Both the position numbers and the translations under genes were made by a program. Shown here in pieces: positions 10,976 to 22,164 of a stretch of DNA of 64,000 nucleotides. Within the stretch, counting starts at the first letter, position 1. Each line of letters begins with the position of its first letter. The DNA comes from Lepus europaeus (Eukaryota; Chordata; Mammalia; Lagomorpha; Leporidae): NCBI RefSeq assembly GCF_033115175.1, contig NC_084843.1, forward strand, positions 59,808,474 to 59,872,473, read 5' to 3'. The notes under the pieces are model-generated. The model was not told where the DNA came from. It did not search any database and was given only the letters and a program-made list of their open reading frames with translations.

Positions 10976-13082
10976 GCAAGTGCCAGGGTGGCATGTTTTT
11001 CCCCTCCAGTGTCCCCCCCGTGGGGGGTCGCCTCCAGCCACTTCTAGTGTTGTGTTGACATGCTGGGGGAGCCTGTGAGGGAGACCCCAGGGAGCAGTGC
11101 CAAATGCCCGAGGGACCCTTCCAGGGCCCTGCAGTGGGACCACTAGGGGAGGCGGACAGCGTGAGGGGCTGGCCCCAGCCACCACGGGAGCCGTCCGTCC
11201 ACCTGTCGGTTGTTGGGAAGGCTGGAGGAGCTGCTGCAGGCACAGTGGGCCCTGGGACGTGCTCTTTGCTCCTGTTCACCTCCTGCTTTGTGGGAGAGAA
11301 ATGGAAGCGAAGGGGCAGGAAAGGGAGCGAGTCTCTCTGGGTTTCTCCAGCTTGGGAAAATGCTTTACCGAGTGACATCACAGAAAGCCCTCGAACTAGG
11401 CTGCCTGGTGGAGTGACAGGTGTGGCTGATGGAGGCGTCCTTGTCTATCACAGCCTCCTGCTGGTGGCAGGACGCACCGGACCCTGGCCACCTGGAGTTG
11501 ATGCCTGAGAGTGGACAGGAGGGGAGGTGGTCATTTTGCTCGGGAGGCTGGACTTCCTAGGCGCAAGCCGGGGTCCTGCCAGCATGCTGACGTCAGCGCG
11601 TCCTGCATATGGAGCCCGGAGCAGCTGCTGCAGAGGGGAACTGTGAGCCCCAAGGAGCAGCAAACAGCAAAACTCAGCAGCCGTCCTGGCTCTGGTTGGA
11701 CGGGGCTGAGTCCCTGGCCGTCAGGGAAACAGAGGCAGGAGGAGGTGGGGCTTGTGGATTGTGCCCACCATGCAGACTGGTGAAGATGGGGGGCTGCTGG
11801 TCCTGCTCCATCCTGAGTGTCGGGCTGGACCACGTGCGGCTCTACAGAAATCGGGGTTCACACCTCTTGTTTTACAGCAGGGGACCCTGGAGTGTGGAGG
11901 AACGGAGTTCCTTGTCCTCAGGTCTGGTTGAGGTCCAGGTGAGTCCCGGACCTAAATCGGGCTTCATATGGCTGGTCTCTGGGGACGGGTCTGGGTGTGT
12001 GCCAGGCTGAGGTCTCTTCCTTGGCGGCCTGGATGCCAGTCCTCAGCAGCTTTCTAGGTCTTGTCTGTGACTGAGTGTGTCTGCTCCTGTGCGCCCCAAC
12101 TCTAACCGTCCCTTGAGACTCTGTTGTGACCTTGGTCTCCACTGCACCAGACCCCTCCCCACACCATCCAAGACAGTGAACACTGGACAGATGCTCAGTC
12201 TGTCCTGGACCCTAGGGGCCCTGTGGCCAGCTGGGCTATGGAAATAAGGCTGGAAAGGACCTCATGAGGCAGTAGAGGAGGGAGGGGACCCCAGGAGCAG
12301 GCCAAGGTAAGGCCCCCACCCCTCTAGGCCAAGCGTGTACCAGCTTTGCCCAGAGAGAGACACCTGAGCTGGAGCTGTCGCCTGTCCAGCTGCTGACAGG
12401 TGCACTGAGAAGCGAGAGCAGTGCATCACCTTCCCCGAGAGGCTCTCATTTCTGTCGTCACCCACAGAGAGGTGCCAGCCCAGCCCCATTTCCGTCCAGC
12501 AGGTGGAGTTCATCCCATCTGTGCCTCCCTCACAGAAGGAGAGCGAGGAGAAGCTGCTTTTACCGGACCCAGCTGGATCTGGGCCAGAGATTAGATACGC
12601 GGAAGCCCTGGGCCACGGTCAGGGCTGGAGTTGTAAGGAGGCAGGTGCGTGAAATACGAAGGCCCTGGTGAGGTTTCCCACGGACAGCTGTCGTAGGAGG
12701 CAAGGAGCTCTCCATCTCTGGGAGAGTTCAAACAGGGACCAGAAGATTCCTTGGCAGAGTCACTCATCCACCCGATACTTTTCATTCATCAAATTATTGC
12801 CTGTTGATTCAACTGTGAGCAAGATAGAGATGGCTCGTGGCCACACAGTGCTGTGATGGGGAAGTACCAGGGACTACTGGAGCGGGGTGGAGGGGGTGTG
12901 ACCCAGGCCTGGCAGTCAGGGAAGGTTTCCTGGAGGAAGCAGCTCAAAGAGGACATGGGTGGAGAAGAGAAATTCCAGAAAGAGGGGGCAGCCTGCATGA
13001 AAAGTCAGACAGAGCCTGACCCAGGTCCCCACAAAGCCAGTAGTCTTCCCACAGCCATGTTGGAGTGGAGCGCTCAGGACTT
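10976..13082. other. Unique intergenic stretch downstream of PRF1
   Basis: About 2.1 kb has no recognisable repeat or exon. Frames of up to 144 codons exist on both strands, but they overlap each other, have no splice context I can defend and match no protein I know. Confidence 0.5.
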
Positions 13083-13302
13083 GTAGATGCTGGCATCCCA
13101 TATGAATCGCTGCTGCTCCACTTCTGATCCAGCTCCCTGCCAATGCACCTGGGAAAGCAGTGCAAGGTGTCCCAAATGCTCCTGGCTTTGATCTGGCCCA
13201 GCCCTATCCATTGTGGCCATTTGGGGAGTAAACCAGCAGTTAGAATCTCCTCTCTCTGTGTAACTCTGCCTTTCAAATAAATACACAATTCTTAAAAAAC
13301 AA
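13083..13302 (+). mobile_element. CSINE, 5'-truncated
   Basis: It begins within the body (GATGCTGGCATCCCATATGA) and reaches the tail TCAAATAAATACACAATTC. The tRNA-like head is missing. Confidence 0.8.
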
Positions 13303-13967
13303 AACATAAAAAAGACTCCTATCTTGTGCCAGGGCTGTTGCCTGAGCCAGGCCCACCCTCGCCCCAAGGATTTGCTTTCTCTAAGGGGCGCGGCCCACAC
13401 CCAGCCCATTTTCGTTATTACACAGTGCTAGCATTTTCACTGTCTCATGCTGTCTTTGGGTGTGTGGCTGTGAGCAGAAGCATTTAAAAATGGGTTTCAA
13501 CCAGGCTTTGCGACCTTGCTGGTCCCTCCATGCCCCTTGGAAACTGACAGTAAAATACTGTTGCTTGGCAGGTGGGTGCCAGGCAAACCTCACCAACCTC
13601 AGCCTCTGCCCTTGACAATGACTCTGTGCAGCCAAGTCCCCACACATCTAGGAAGCTGCCCTGAATCTTGCCCCCACCCTGTGGGCCTGCATGCCGATGC
13701 CTGGCTCCAGCCACGGGCACACAGACCATTTCATTTTAACACGGGAATCAGAGGTCTTGGGCCGCCTGTGTGCCAAGGCCAGGAGGCCCTCCAAGACTCC
13801 CCCGTTAGACCCACGGCCCTTGCCCTTCAAATTGAGTGATGGGGGGAGCTTTGCAGTCAGTGCCAGTGGATTCTGTAGGATGCAGGGTTTGCAAAACTGA
13901 TAGCCTGGGGTCAGGGCCGGCCAGTGTTCGTGTCCCCGTCAGCCTGTGCTGTGGATAGCCGCAGGGG

Positions 13968-13973
13968 TTTATT
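13968..13973 (-). other. PRF1: Candidate PRF1 polyadenylation signal
   Basis: On the minus strand this reads AATAAA, about 790 bases past the PRF1 stop codon. That fits a 3' UTR of about 0.8 kb. A variant ATTAAA lies closer to the stop, near 14675. Which one is used cannot be told from sequence alone. Confidence 0.5.
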
Positions 13974-14253
13974 TTCACCAGGTCCAGTTGGGATGTGTGG
14001 TTACTCTGGGAAAGCAGAAGCCTGCGTAGCACTGGGCTCCCACGCCTGGCTGGAGCAGAGCTCTAAGCGCCTCTTTGGGCATGAGACCCGTGCTCTCCAG
14101 GCCACCACAGTCCTCGCCATTCCCTGTTGTCTTGCCTCCAGGAGCTGGATGCCCCACAGTTCATGCATGGGTTCTCTGATCAGAGAGTTAGGGAGGTAAG
14201 AGGTTTTGAGCCCCTACGTTTGCATCCCGGATGAGAATCAGCTTCCGCATGTT

Positions 14254-14277
14254 ACCTGCCTGCCTGCCTGCCTGCCT
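14254..14277. repeat. Short tetranucleotide microsatellite (CTGC)n
   Basis: About five tandem CTGC units occur in unique sequence 3' of PRF1, within or just beyond the predicted 3' UTR. Confidence 0.85.
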
Positions 14278-14765
14278 TTGCATGTGGGTTGTTGGTGGGG
14301 AAGCTGACCCCCGGGGATGTGTTTGGCCCCTGTCTTCTGCTCTGCCATAGCACCCCCATTATGGCTGCTGTCAAGCTGTGCGTGCACTTGACCTGAGAAG
14401 CAACGTGTGCCACACAAAGGAGCCAATGGAACAAGTGAGGCAGGAGGGTTAGATCTACAAAGATGAAGCCTTGCTCCCTGGAGAGGATTGCAAGAGGAGG
14501 GGCTCTGAGGACGAGCTCTGGGCAGTGTGGCGGGAAGGGCCTCCTGGCCCCTGCCTAACCCTGCTGGTAGCTATTTGAGTGTGGCAGGGCCACGGCCTTT
14601 TGGAGGGGGGATTCAGGGTTGGCCTCTGAACTCAGACATCTCAAGGAAAAAGTTGGAGCCTCAGTTTTCCATTCATTTAATGAGAATAAACAGACTGGCC
14701 CGGGCTTCCATAGTGAGAGCCCCTTTCTGTCTGAGTATCTTGGGGCCTCTTAGAGCTCACTGCTG

Positions 14766-15894
14766 TCACCACACAGCCCCACTCCGGTTCCCAGGGGGCT
14801 CCCCCAAAAGCCCTTGGGGAGCATATTCCAGGCAGGTTTCCCCTCCCAGGTGGGGCAAGCATCTGGCACGGTAGAGGAACCTCAGATGGCCACGGTTCAG
14901 GTTGCAGCTCACCTCATGTGAGCCCGACTTTGGAGACTGGTCACAGGTGCCAAGGAGGTCATCATCCCAGCCATGGTCCGCATCCCAGACCTGTACCCTG
15001 AGGGGTCCCCGCGTGGCCAGGATCACGTCCCCAAAGTCCAGGCGTGTCGTCCACCTGGGGTTGTTGTTGTTCCACACGGTGTCTGTCCTCAGCTGCTGGC
15101 CACCGAAGAAGACCTTCACATAGGCGTCCGTGGCCGTGATCCAGTCCCCCCGCAGGCCTGTGGCCTGGAAGTTCATGACCTCCAGCCGGGCCAGGCCCCA
15201 CTTCCGTGGACAGCAGTCCTGGCTGGTGACCTCTGAGCTTGAGCACTGGCACTGGCATGGGTTGTGGGGATTCTTCTGCTGCCCTGGGGGGCAGGGCCGG
15301 CTACAGTCCCTCCAGCGTGCCCTGCCCAGCAGGTACTTGCTCACTGCTTGCCTCAGAGCCTCCCGCCGCGGGTCCTGGCTCTCCAGGAGCAGGTGCAGGG
15401 GCTCCAGGCTGTAGTCCACCAGGCCAGGGCTGGCGGAGAGTGAGGCCACCCAGGCTGAGAACTGCTCGGGCCCGGCCTGGTGCCCAAACAGCAGGTCGTG
15501 GATGGAGGCATGGTGGCCGCCAACCACTTGGGAGTGGCGTTCGTGGAAAGTCTGGTGGAAGGAGGTGGTCATCTTGTGCTTCTGCTGCTTTTCCTGGCAG
15601 GCCTTGTACTCAGAGGAGGTGCTGGCCTGCCCGCCGATGCTGACCTGGGCCTCCACTGTCAGGCAGTCCCCCACCTCGTCGGTCGTGAACCCATCCAGGG
15701 CCAGCTGGCAGGTGCGCAGGGCGGTGAGGGCTGAGATGCGGCCGCCCAGCTCCACGGCCCGGATGAAGTGGGTGCCGTAGTTGGTGATGAGCCTGTGGTA
15801 GTGGGGCTCCGTGGAGGTGTTGAAGTCAGGGGGCAGGTCCCTGAGGGCCCTGCTGAAGTCAGGGTGCAGTGGGGGCTTGTGCACCAGGTGAAAA
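14766..15894 (-). CDS. PRF1: Perforin-1, coding exon 3 (last exon)
   Basis: This exon encodes residues 180-555. On the minus strand an acceptor (CCCACCTAG) precedes TTTTCACCTGG. The first codon is completed by two bases from the previous exon, giving S180-F181-H182. It carries the rest of the MACPF domain, including the Y-G-T-H-F signature at residues 219-223, and an N-glycosylation sequon at N205. A cysteine-rich EGF-like segment follows at about 375-410, then a C2 domain. The Asp cluster around residues 484-492 (W-D-A-D, then D-D-D) corresponds to C2 calcium-binding loops. The chain ends G-N-R-S-G-A-V-W with a sequon at N549. The frame is intact to the stop. Confidence 0.97.
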
Positions 15895-17549
15895 CTAGGT
15901 GGGGAGAGAGAAACCTCAGGTGGGGCCACAGACAGTAGTGTTTTCCCCATATGGTAACGGTTGTCCCAGGGCACATGGGAGTGAGAAGAACACACCAAGG
16001 TTCTTCCCTCCTTATTTTCCTATTATAAGAGCAATGACAGGGGTTGGCTTTGTGGCGCTGTGGGTTAAGCATCCCATGTGGGTGCTGGTTTGTGCTCTGG
16101 CTGCTACACTTCTGATCCAGCTCCTGCTAATGCACCTGGGAAGACAGCAGAGGATGGCCCAAATGCTTGGGTCTCTGCACTCACATGGGAGACTCTGATG
16201 GAGTGCCAGGTTCCTGGCTTTGACCTTGCCCAGCCTCGGCCATTGTGGCCATTGTGGCCATTTGGGAGTGAACAAGGGGATGGAAGATCTCTCTGTGTCC
16301 TCCTCTCTCCCTCTCTCTCTCTCTCTCTCTCCCCCTGTGCCTTTCAGATAAATAAATAAATACTTTTTTTTTTTTAAGTAGTGATGCTGCCCTTGTGGTA
16401 GATGTCCCTCTGGCTTTGGAACCTGTCTTGTGACCTGCACCATTCTGTCCCCTGTGAAGCTCCACATGCCCGGGCTCCTGACAGCTGTGGAGAAGACAGG
16501 ACCTATAGTTGTGTGACTCAGAGCGAGTGATTTGGGGTCAGCTGTGGCGAATGGGGCTGGACATGGCTTCCAGTCCCAGCAGCCAGGTATACGTGGTGTG
16601 GGACCTGAGTTCCAAACCTCTCCCTGCTCCCCAGCGCCGGGGCCGTGACTGCTGTCACTCACCAGTGCAGCCTGGACACAAGGCAGACATGAGCGTCAGT
16701 CGAATGACTGAGGCCCGAGGAGGAGGAGCGAGATGCCCAAAGCCACACGGCGCTAAGGAGGGATAACTCGGGCAGTCCTCCCTTGCCTGTATCGAGGAAG
16801 GACCCTATGGAGGACTACCAGTGCCCAGGAAGGAGGGGTTGGGGCTCTGGGGCGTGATCTTGCCCCCGTCCTCCATCTGGGCACTCGCAGGTTGGGGCCC
16901 TCGTGGATGGGAGGAGGCCCCGAGGGGTCTGAGAACCCGGGTTGCAGTTTCCTCCTTCTGAGCCCCCACCCCGCCACGCAGAGGTCGTGACGCCTCCTCC
17001 CAGCCCTCACCTGTACAAGCGGCACTCCACTGAGTCCGTGTAGAAGCTGTACTGGTCCTGATGAGTCTTCTGAGCTGCGAAGTTGGCCTCCTGGGAGTGC
17101 GAGCCGGCCACAGTCATGTGGACATCGCTGCTGGGCTCGGGATTCACGTCCAGCCCCACCCGCCAGTCGTTTTTGATGCTGTTAGCCGCGTCCCTGGCCA
17201 CCTCCTCCGTGGAGCTAACTTTGGCCCTCGCCACGTGGCGCTGGCAGGCAGAGCCGTGGGCGCGCCAGTGGGTGAGTGCCAGGGGCAGGCGCTGCAGGGC
17301 GCCCTGCTGTAGGAGGTTTTTACAGAGGGTGCAGGTGCCATCGGGCCTCAGGAACCTGTGTGTGTCTACCGGGAAGGAGCCCGAGCGCCGGAGGCTGGTC
17401 ACATCCACACCTTCTCCGGCCAGCCACGCGCCGGGCACAAACCTGCGCACACGTTTGCACTCTGAGCGTGCAGCTGTGTAGCAGGGGGCTGGAGTGGGCG
17501 CGGGCAGCAGCAGCAGGAGGAAGCCCAGGAGGAGCAGGCCGGTCGCCAT
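14766..17549 (-). CDS. PRF1: Perforin-1, whole coding region (join of two exons)
   Basis: The coding sequence is 17549-17011 joined to 15894-14766 on the minus strand: 539 + 1129 nt, which is 555 codons plus stop, equal to the usual mammalian length. Perforin-1 is stored in the secretory granules of cytotoxic T and NK cells. After release it binds target membranes through its calcium-dependent C2 domain and oligomerises into pores that admit granzymes. In order there is a signal peptide (residues 1 to about 21), the MACPF pore-forming domain (to about 374), an EGF-like segment and the C2 domain. The intron is 1116 bp, splits a codon after two bases and holds one CSINE. No lesion is seen, so the gene looks functional. 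The noncoding first exon should lie further right on this strand; I can only suggest a candidate near 19.4 kb. A degenerate copy of exon 2 lies at about 39.1-39.6 kb. Confidence 0.97.
16035..16377 (+). mobile_element. CSINE in PRF1 intron 2
   Basis: Head GGGGTTGGCTTTGTGGCGCT, body, CT run and tail AGATAAATAAATAAATAC are all present. It lies antisense to PRF1 and well clear of both splice sites. It produces a spurious minus-strand frame of more than 200 codons. Confidence 0.88.
17011..17549 (-). CDS. PRF1: Perforin-1, coding exon 2 (first coding exon)
   Basis: This exon encodes residues 1-179 plus two bases. The start was chosen because M-A-T-G-L-L-L-L begins a hydrophobic signal sequence (rich in Leu up to about residue 16) followed by P-A-P-C-Y-T-A-A-R. 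Upstream in-frame Met codons would put a hydrophilic stretch ahead of the signal. The bases just before the ATG (AGCTCC) are not a strong Kozak context, though G follows. Acceptor-like CAG sites lie about 25 and 35 bases upstream of the ATG (exon start near 17574 or 17583), as expected if a noncoding exon 1 is spliced on. The 3' end is CTTGTACAG followed by the donor GTGAGGG. The protein segment covers the signal peptide and the first half of the MACPF domain. Confidence 0.97.
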
Positions 17550-18835
17550 GGAGCTGATGACAGGGGCGTCTGGGCTGTGGAAGCTGTGGTCAGGGGGATG
17601 GAGGATGGCTGAGTCATGCTCTCTGCTGTGCATCACTGGGGCATGGGGCAAGCAAGGGACTGAGCCATCTCTAAAGCCATTGGGTTTAGGGGCTGGAATA
17701 GGCCCCACAGGCCTGATCCACCCCACACTGTTAAATGGGCCCAGAGAGAGGGAGTGCCTTGCCCAGGGTCACACAGCGGGGAGGTGCCCCTGGCTGGGAT
17801 TTCTCTACCTGAAGCCTCATGGGGCTCCAGATGGACGGTCTCCCCAGTGCTGCACCTGCTGCCGATGCGGAGGGGGCTCTGGCCACAGCAGGGACAGAGT
17901 GGTCGTAGCAGGTTTAGGGAAGGGCCGGGGCCTGGGGAGCCATTTTAAACCCCATCACAGGCTGCATTTCCCCACTGCCTTGCTCCTTCTGTCTCTAGCC
18001 TCCCTCCTGCTGAGCTGCTAGCAGAATTGGGATCAGGCCTCACCCTTGTTCTCCCTGGTTTCCCTTTAGGGCCCTCGCTGGGAGCCTCAGGGAGGAGTGT
18101 CAGGCTCTGCTGCTCTGCCTGCGCCTGTCGGTCCAGCACACGTAGGACCCTAGAAGTTTGTCATTCAACGCCTCTCCCCTGCCCAAGTCTCCTCCCAGGC
18201 CTGGCTGTGATAGGGACCTGCCTGATGCCTGCTCCTGGGAAAGGCTGGCTAGCAGGTGCCTGCTTGTTGTGCAAGGAAGCTGGGGCCTGCCCTGGGTCCA
18301 TGATCCGTTCTCTCCTCTCTGCCCCGACCCAGACATGGCTCCCAGGAGGCCTTGCTCTGGGCAGTAGTTTTGAGCAGGAGCATCCTGAGCACTTCCTGCC
18401 CATCAGGCTCCCCTCCCTCCCCGGCAGGACTTCGCAGCCTCCCTGCCCTCTGCCTCCTTCCTACCTGGAGTAGACGGAGAGAAGCCCCTGCGCAGGCACG
18501 CTCGCTCCCCACCGAGGGCTTTTGAAGTGTTGTCCTTCCTATCCACAGCCCATCACGGGGTTGGTTCACATCACTGCTGCTTCCTGCCCCGCCCCTAGCG
18601 GTGGCCACAGGTCCCACCAGCACACCCCCTGTCACCAGCTGTCATCCGGCCCTGCTGACAACGCTCAAGGAAGAAGCTTCAGGGCTCTTCTGCCCAACAG
18701 AACTGCCTTGGGAGTGGGGGCCCAGGGCCAGCAGGTGGAGGGGGCACTGGGCTCATAGGACGTTGTACTTCATTGTCGGGGCTGACGTATAGGCCGCATC
18801 TGACTGCATCTGTAGGATGACCCGGGCGCTCCAGA

Positions 18836-19050
18836 GCAGGAGCAGGGTGCTGTGGTGTGGGAGCCAGGCCACCTGGGCCTGTACCAGCTTTGGTACGCAC
18901 CAGCTTTGTGGCTAGACAAATGGCTTCTCTGCCTCAGTGTCCTCATCAAACAAATGGGGATAATGTGAACGTACACTCTGGAGGCTGTTGCGAAGATGAG
19001 GTGTGTCGGTCATGTCAGGTGATTAGAGCTGTGCCTGCCCTCAGTGCTGT
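18836..19050 (+). repeat. MIR-like remnant
   Basis: The phrases GCTTCTCTGCCTCAGTGTCC and AAATGGGGATAATGTGAAC match the core of an ancient MIR SINE. It is strongly decayed and its limits are approximate. Confidence 0.5.
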
Positions 19051-19394
19051 CCAGACGTGTGGCCGTCGCCACTTCTCTGAGCAGTGAGGGGAAAAATGTT
19101 GTTCAAACCTTGCACTCTTCCTGCCCACCCACCCACCCTCCCAGCCCAGGCTCTGACCCCCAAATACGTTCCTGGGATAGGACCCCTGTCCCCACTTTCG
19201 TGAGGGCTGCAGTGGCTCCCACACTGGCCCCAGGCCTGGCCTGAGGGTGCAGGTGCAGGTGAGAGAGATCTGGTGGGACCAGAGGCTGGGGTGGGACCAG
19301 GGTCAGCGGGGGGTGGGAGATGGTGTTTCCCTGGGTGGAGTGACTCATGGAACACATTTTGGGGGACAAGTGGGCGAGGGGGCCCCCTTCTTAC

Positions 19395-19500
19395 CATCTC
19401 CAGCTGTAGGCGCAATGGGGACAAACAGCCGCAGGCCTGGACCACGTGTGACCTGTGTCTTGTGGGTCACATCTTGAGGTTCATCCCTTCCGTCTGGGCC
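19395..19500 (-). other. PRF1: Possible noncoding PRF1 exon 1 (weak)
   Basis: On the minus strand, sequence ending AGCTGGAGATG is followed by GTAAGAAGG, a reasonable splice donor. It lies about 1.8 kb upstream of the exon 2 acceptor, a spacing plausible for the noncoding first exon of mammalian PRF1. GGGAAGTGAG-type Ets-like cores lie just upstream. This rests on position and donor quality only; the 5' limit is a guess. Confidence 0.22.
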
Positions 19501-19825
19501 CCCACCACCACCCTCTTACAGGAACAGGGCCCCGTGCTGCCTTCTGGGAACCCAGCCCCGTCCTTCCCGCTCACTTCCCAGTAACCGTAACCCCCTGAGC
19601 CCCCTGAGCCCCCTCCAGCTCCCGCCTGAGGCCCTGAGGCGCTTCGGCCCTGTGCCTGTGCGGAAGGCCAGTGTAGGTCGTGGAAGCCCTGCACCTGTAG
19701 GGAAAGAGGCAGGTTCTGCACCGGTCCCAGTCCCAGCTTCAGCAGAAGCTGCCGCGTGGCTCTCTGTAGATGTTTTACACTTACCCCTTCTGAACCGTAG
19801 TTTGTTCTGTAGAACTGAAGACAGT

Positions 19826-20066
19826 GCGGTGAGCATGTGGCCTTGTGACTAAGCTGTTGCTTGGGACATCTGCCTCCCCCATGCCACGTCGGGGTGCCGG
19901 TGATTCCAGCCTCCCGCTAATGCAGACCCTGCCACCCATGTGGATTGGGTTCCCAGCTCCTGGCTTGAGCCTGGCCCAACTCTGGCGTTGCAGGCTTATG
20001 GGGAGAAAACCAGCAAATGAGAGTTTTCTCCCCACCCCTCCCTCTCAAATAAATAAATATTAAGTA
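19826..20066 (+). mobile_element. CSINE, diverged
   Basis: A degraded head (GTGGCCTTGTGACTAAGCTG) and body run to the tail CAAATAAATAAATATTAAG. Deletions shorten the body. Confidence 0.75.
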
Positions 20067-20389
20067 AAATCAAAGAGGGGACTTTGGCATTCCAGACAGT
20101 GTTTCTAACTCACGAGCAAGGAGCCTTTAGCAGGTGTCAAGGGGCTTGTGAGGTGGCTCGTGTCCCAGGGGTGCCCCTGTGGCTGGGCCATGATGCCACT
20201 GAAGTTTTCAGCTCTTTTTGGCTACAACTGATGGCTGCTGCCCTGTCCAGTTGAAACTTAACGCCAGAAACGTGCCAGCACATTGTTCCCAGAGACGCAC
20301 ATCCTAGCGAGTATACGGTTCATTTGTTCAGTGGCCGGACACCAACGATGCGGCTTTTTGTGAACAACGGTATCGAGATGTCATTCACA

Positions 20390-21121
20390 TACCATAATGA
20401 CCCATCTAAAGCAGGGGCCGCAGTGGCTGGGGTATGTCCAGAGGCGTCCACCCACTGCCACAGCCAATATTAGAGCATTTTCGCCACCTTCAAAAAAGAA
20501 ACCCCGGACTCGCTGGAGGAGCGCGCTCCCCTCCAGTGCTGCACTCCATGGCGTCTCCTGTGTTGAACCTTTCACACAAATAGAATCATCATGACCTGCA
20601 CCCGGCTTAACTCACTCAACCTCGTGTTTTCAGGGCCGGTGTGTTGTAGCGTGAGTGAGTACTTCGTCCCACTTCGTGGCTGCACAGCGCTCCGTCGTGT
20701 GCACACAGCATGCTCTGTTTACCCATTCAGCAGCCTCCACTTCTCGGCTAGCATGAACGATGCTGCACTGAACACTTTAGTACAAGGTTTTGTGTGCACG
20801 TGTGCTGTTATTTTCCTTTTGGGGATATAGGAATGCCGCTGCTGGGTCATGGGGTACCTCCAGTGGAGCGCTGTTAGGAACCGTTTGCCCACGTGGCTGC
20901 ACCATGGTCCCCCCAGCAGTGTCTGATGTGGTTCCCCACATCCTCCCCCTCCTCGTTTTTATCTCTCTGTCTTATTACAGACATTCTAGCGGGTATGAAG
21001 TGGTCTCTCTCTGTGGTCCTGATTTACATTCCCTAATGGATAGTGAACCTGAAATCTTTTCACGTCCTTATTGGCCATTTGTGTATCTCCTATGGAGAAA
21101 TATCTAAGTCATTTGCTCATT
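20390..21121 (-). mobile_element. Antisense L1 fragment, part 1
   Basis: The plus strand reads as the complement of an old LINE-1 3' half: AATAGAATCATCATGACCTG, then CTAGCATGAACGATGCTGC, GCTGCTGGGTCATGGGGTAC and TTATTGGCCATTTGTGTATC. No open reverse-transcriptase frame survives. It resumes at about 21563 after a SINE and a minisatellite. Confidence 0.75.
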
Positions 21122-21375
21122 TAAAGAAATTTATTTTCTTACATATTTGAAAGGCAGGGAGAGGGAGAGGGACAGACAGAGAATGCTCCCATCCACTGGG
21201 TCACTTCCCAGATGTCTGAGCAGCCATGGACTGGGGCAGGGGCTGAAGCTGGGAGCCAGGAGTTCAGGTCTCCCATGTGGATGGCAGGAGCCCAAGTGCT
21301 TGAGCTATGACTGTTGCTTTCTAGGGTCTGTATGAGCAGGAAGCTGGAGTTAGGAGCTAGAGCAGGGCGCTGAAT
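21122..21375 (-). mobile_element. CSINE inserted in L1
   Basis: Tail AAAGAAATTTATTTTCTTAC and a diverged reverse body continue to GAGTTAGGAGCTAGAGCAGG. The head region merges into the 46-bp tandem array that follows. Confidence 0.75.
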
Positions 21376-21562
21376 TGTGTGGTCCAGGAACTTGGACGTG
21401 GCATGTGCTTGTCATGACTGAATTATGGTCCAGGGACTCGGACATGGCACGTGCTTATTGTGACTGAACTGTGGTCCAGGGACTCGGATGTGGCATGTGC
21501 TTGCCATGGCTGAACTATGGTCCAAGGACAGACGTGACATGTGCTTGCCATGGCTGCTCCGC
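21376..21562. repeat. 46-bp minisatellite, about 4 copies
   Basis: The motif GGTCCA followed by GGACTCGGA and TGGCATGTGCTTG recurs at 21381, 21427, 21473 and 21519, exactly 46 bases apart. The last copy is partial. The unit resembles the head-proximal part of the adjoining reverse CSINE, so the array probably arose by amplification of SINE sequence. Confidence 0.85.
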
Positions 21563-21822
21563 TGAGCACTGCTCCTGTTGCTTGTCATTTCAGTGTCTTA
21601 TTTAAGAAGACCCTGCCTAACACAAGGGTGTGTGCATTTGCTCCTGGGTTTTCTTCCAAGAGTTTTACAGCTCTAGCTCTTACATTTAGCTCTACGATCC
21701 ACTGGGAGTTAATGTTTGTGTATGGAAAAGGGTCTAACTTCCTTTTTCTGCAGGTGGATATCCAATGTGGTGTCGATGTTTTCAAGTTACTGTACATCTG
21801 CCCTGCCGCCAAAGCTCCATAG
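21563..21822 (-). mobile_element. Antisense L1 fragment, part 2
   Basis: The plus strand contains TTTTACAGCTCTAGCTCTTA and GTGGATATCCAATGTGG, continuing the antisense L1 begun at 20390. Confidence 0.75.
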
Positions 21823-22163
21823 ATCCTTGCCATGGTTTGAACGCTTGCGCCCCTTCAGCATTCATGTAAAGTCTAATCCCCAGTGCGGTAATCCTAAGAG
21901 ACAACGCCGTAAGGAGGGGACGGGTGCCTTTGCAGGGGGCTCGAGGGGGTCTGTTGGTCCCTGTGGCCCCTCTGCCATGTAGGACTCAGCAACATGGTGC
22001 CGCCCAGGAAGCCAAGGGCAGCGCTCAGTGGACTCTGCCCCTGCGGGTGCCTGATGGTGGACTTGCCAGCCTCCAGGACCAATGGGATACATTTCTATTC
22101 TTCATGTTACCTAGGCTGAGGCATTTTATTAGAGCGGTAGGAACAGACACTACACAGAGTGCA
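21823..22163 (+). mobile_element. MaLR-type LTR, decayed
   Basis: A TGGTTTGAACG opening, GTCTAATCCCCAGTGCGGTA, a GCCAGCCTCCAGGACC segment and an AGAACAGACTA-like end (GGAACAGACACTACAC) match the general plan of mammalian MLT1/MST LTRs. It is a solo relic without internal retroviral sequence. Confidence 0.6.
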
Positions 22164-22164
22164 T

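Larger units (their letters stand above)
17590..19825. other. PRF1 upstream region / predicted intron 1
   Basis: This is mostly unique sequence containing one MIR-like remnant. On the minus strand an Ets-like site (CAGGAAGTGCTC) occurs near 18390. A candidate splice donor (GAGATG then GTAAGA) lies at 19394-19389. No coding exon is supported. Regulatory control of PRF1 probably lies here, but I see nothing decisive. Confidence 0.4.

Noticed and set aside
1-13967. Possible 3' exons of PALD1
   Set aside because: No frame resembles that protein, and the human gene ends well away from PRF1. Nothing supports an exon in this window.
16012-16662. 216-codon minus-strand frame inside PRF1 intron 2
   Set aside because: It is mostly antisense CSINE sequence. 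The same phrases recur in many SINE copies across the window.
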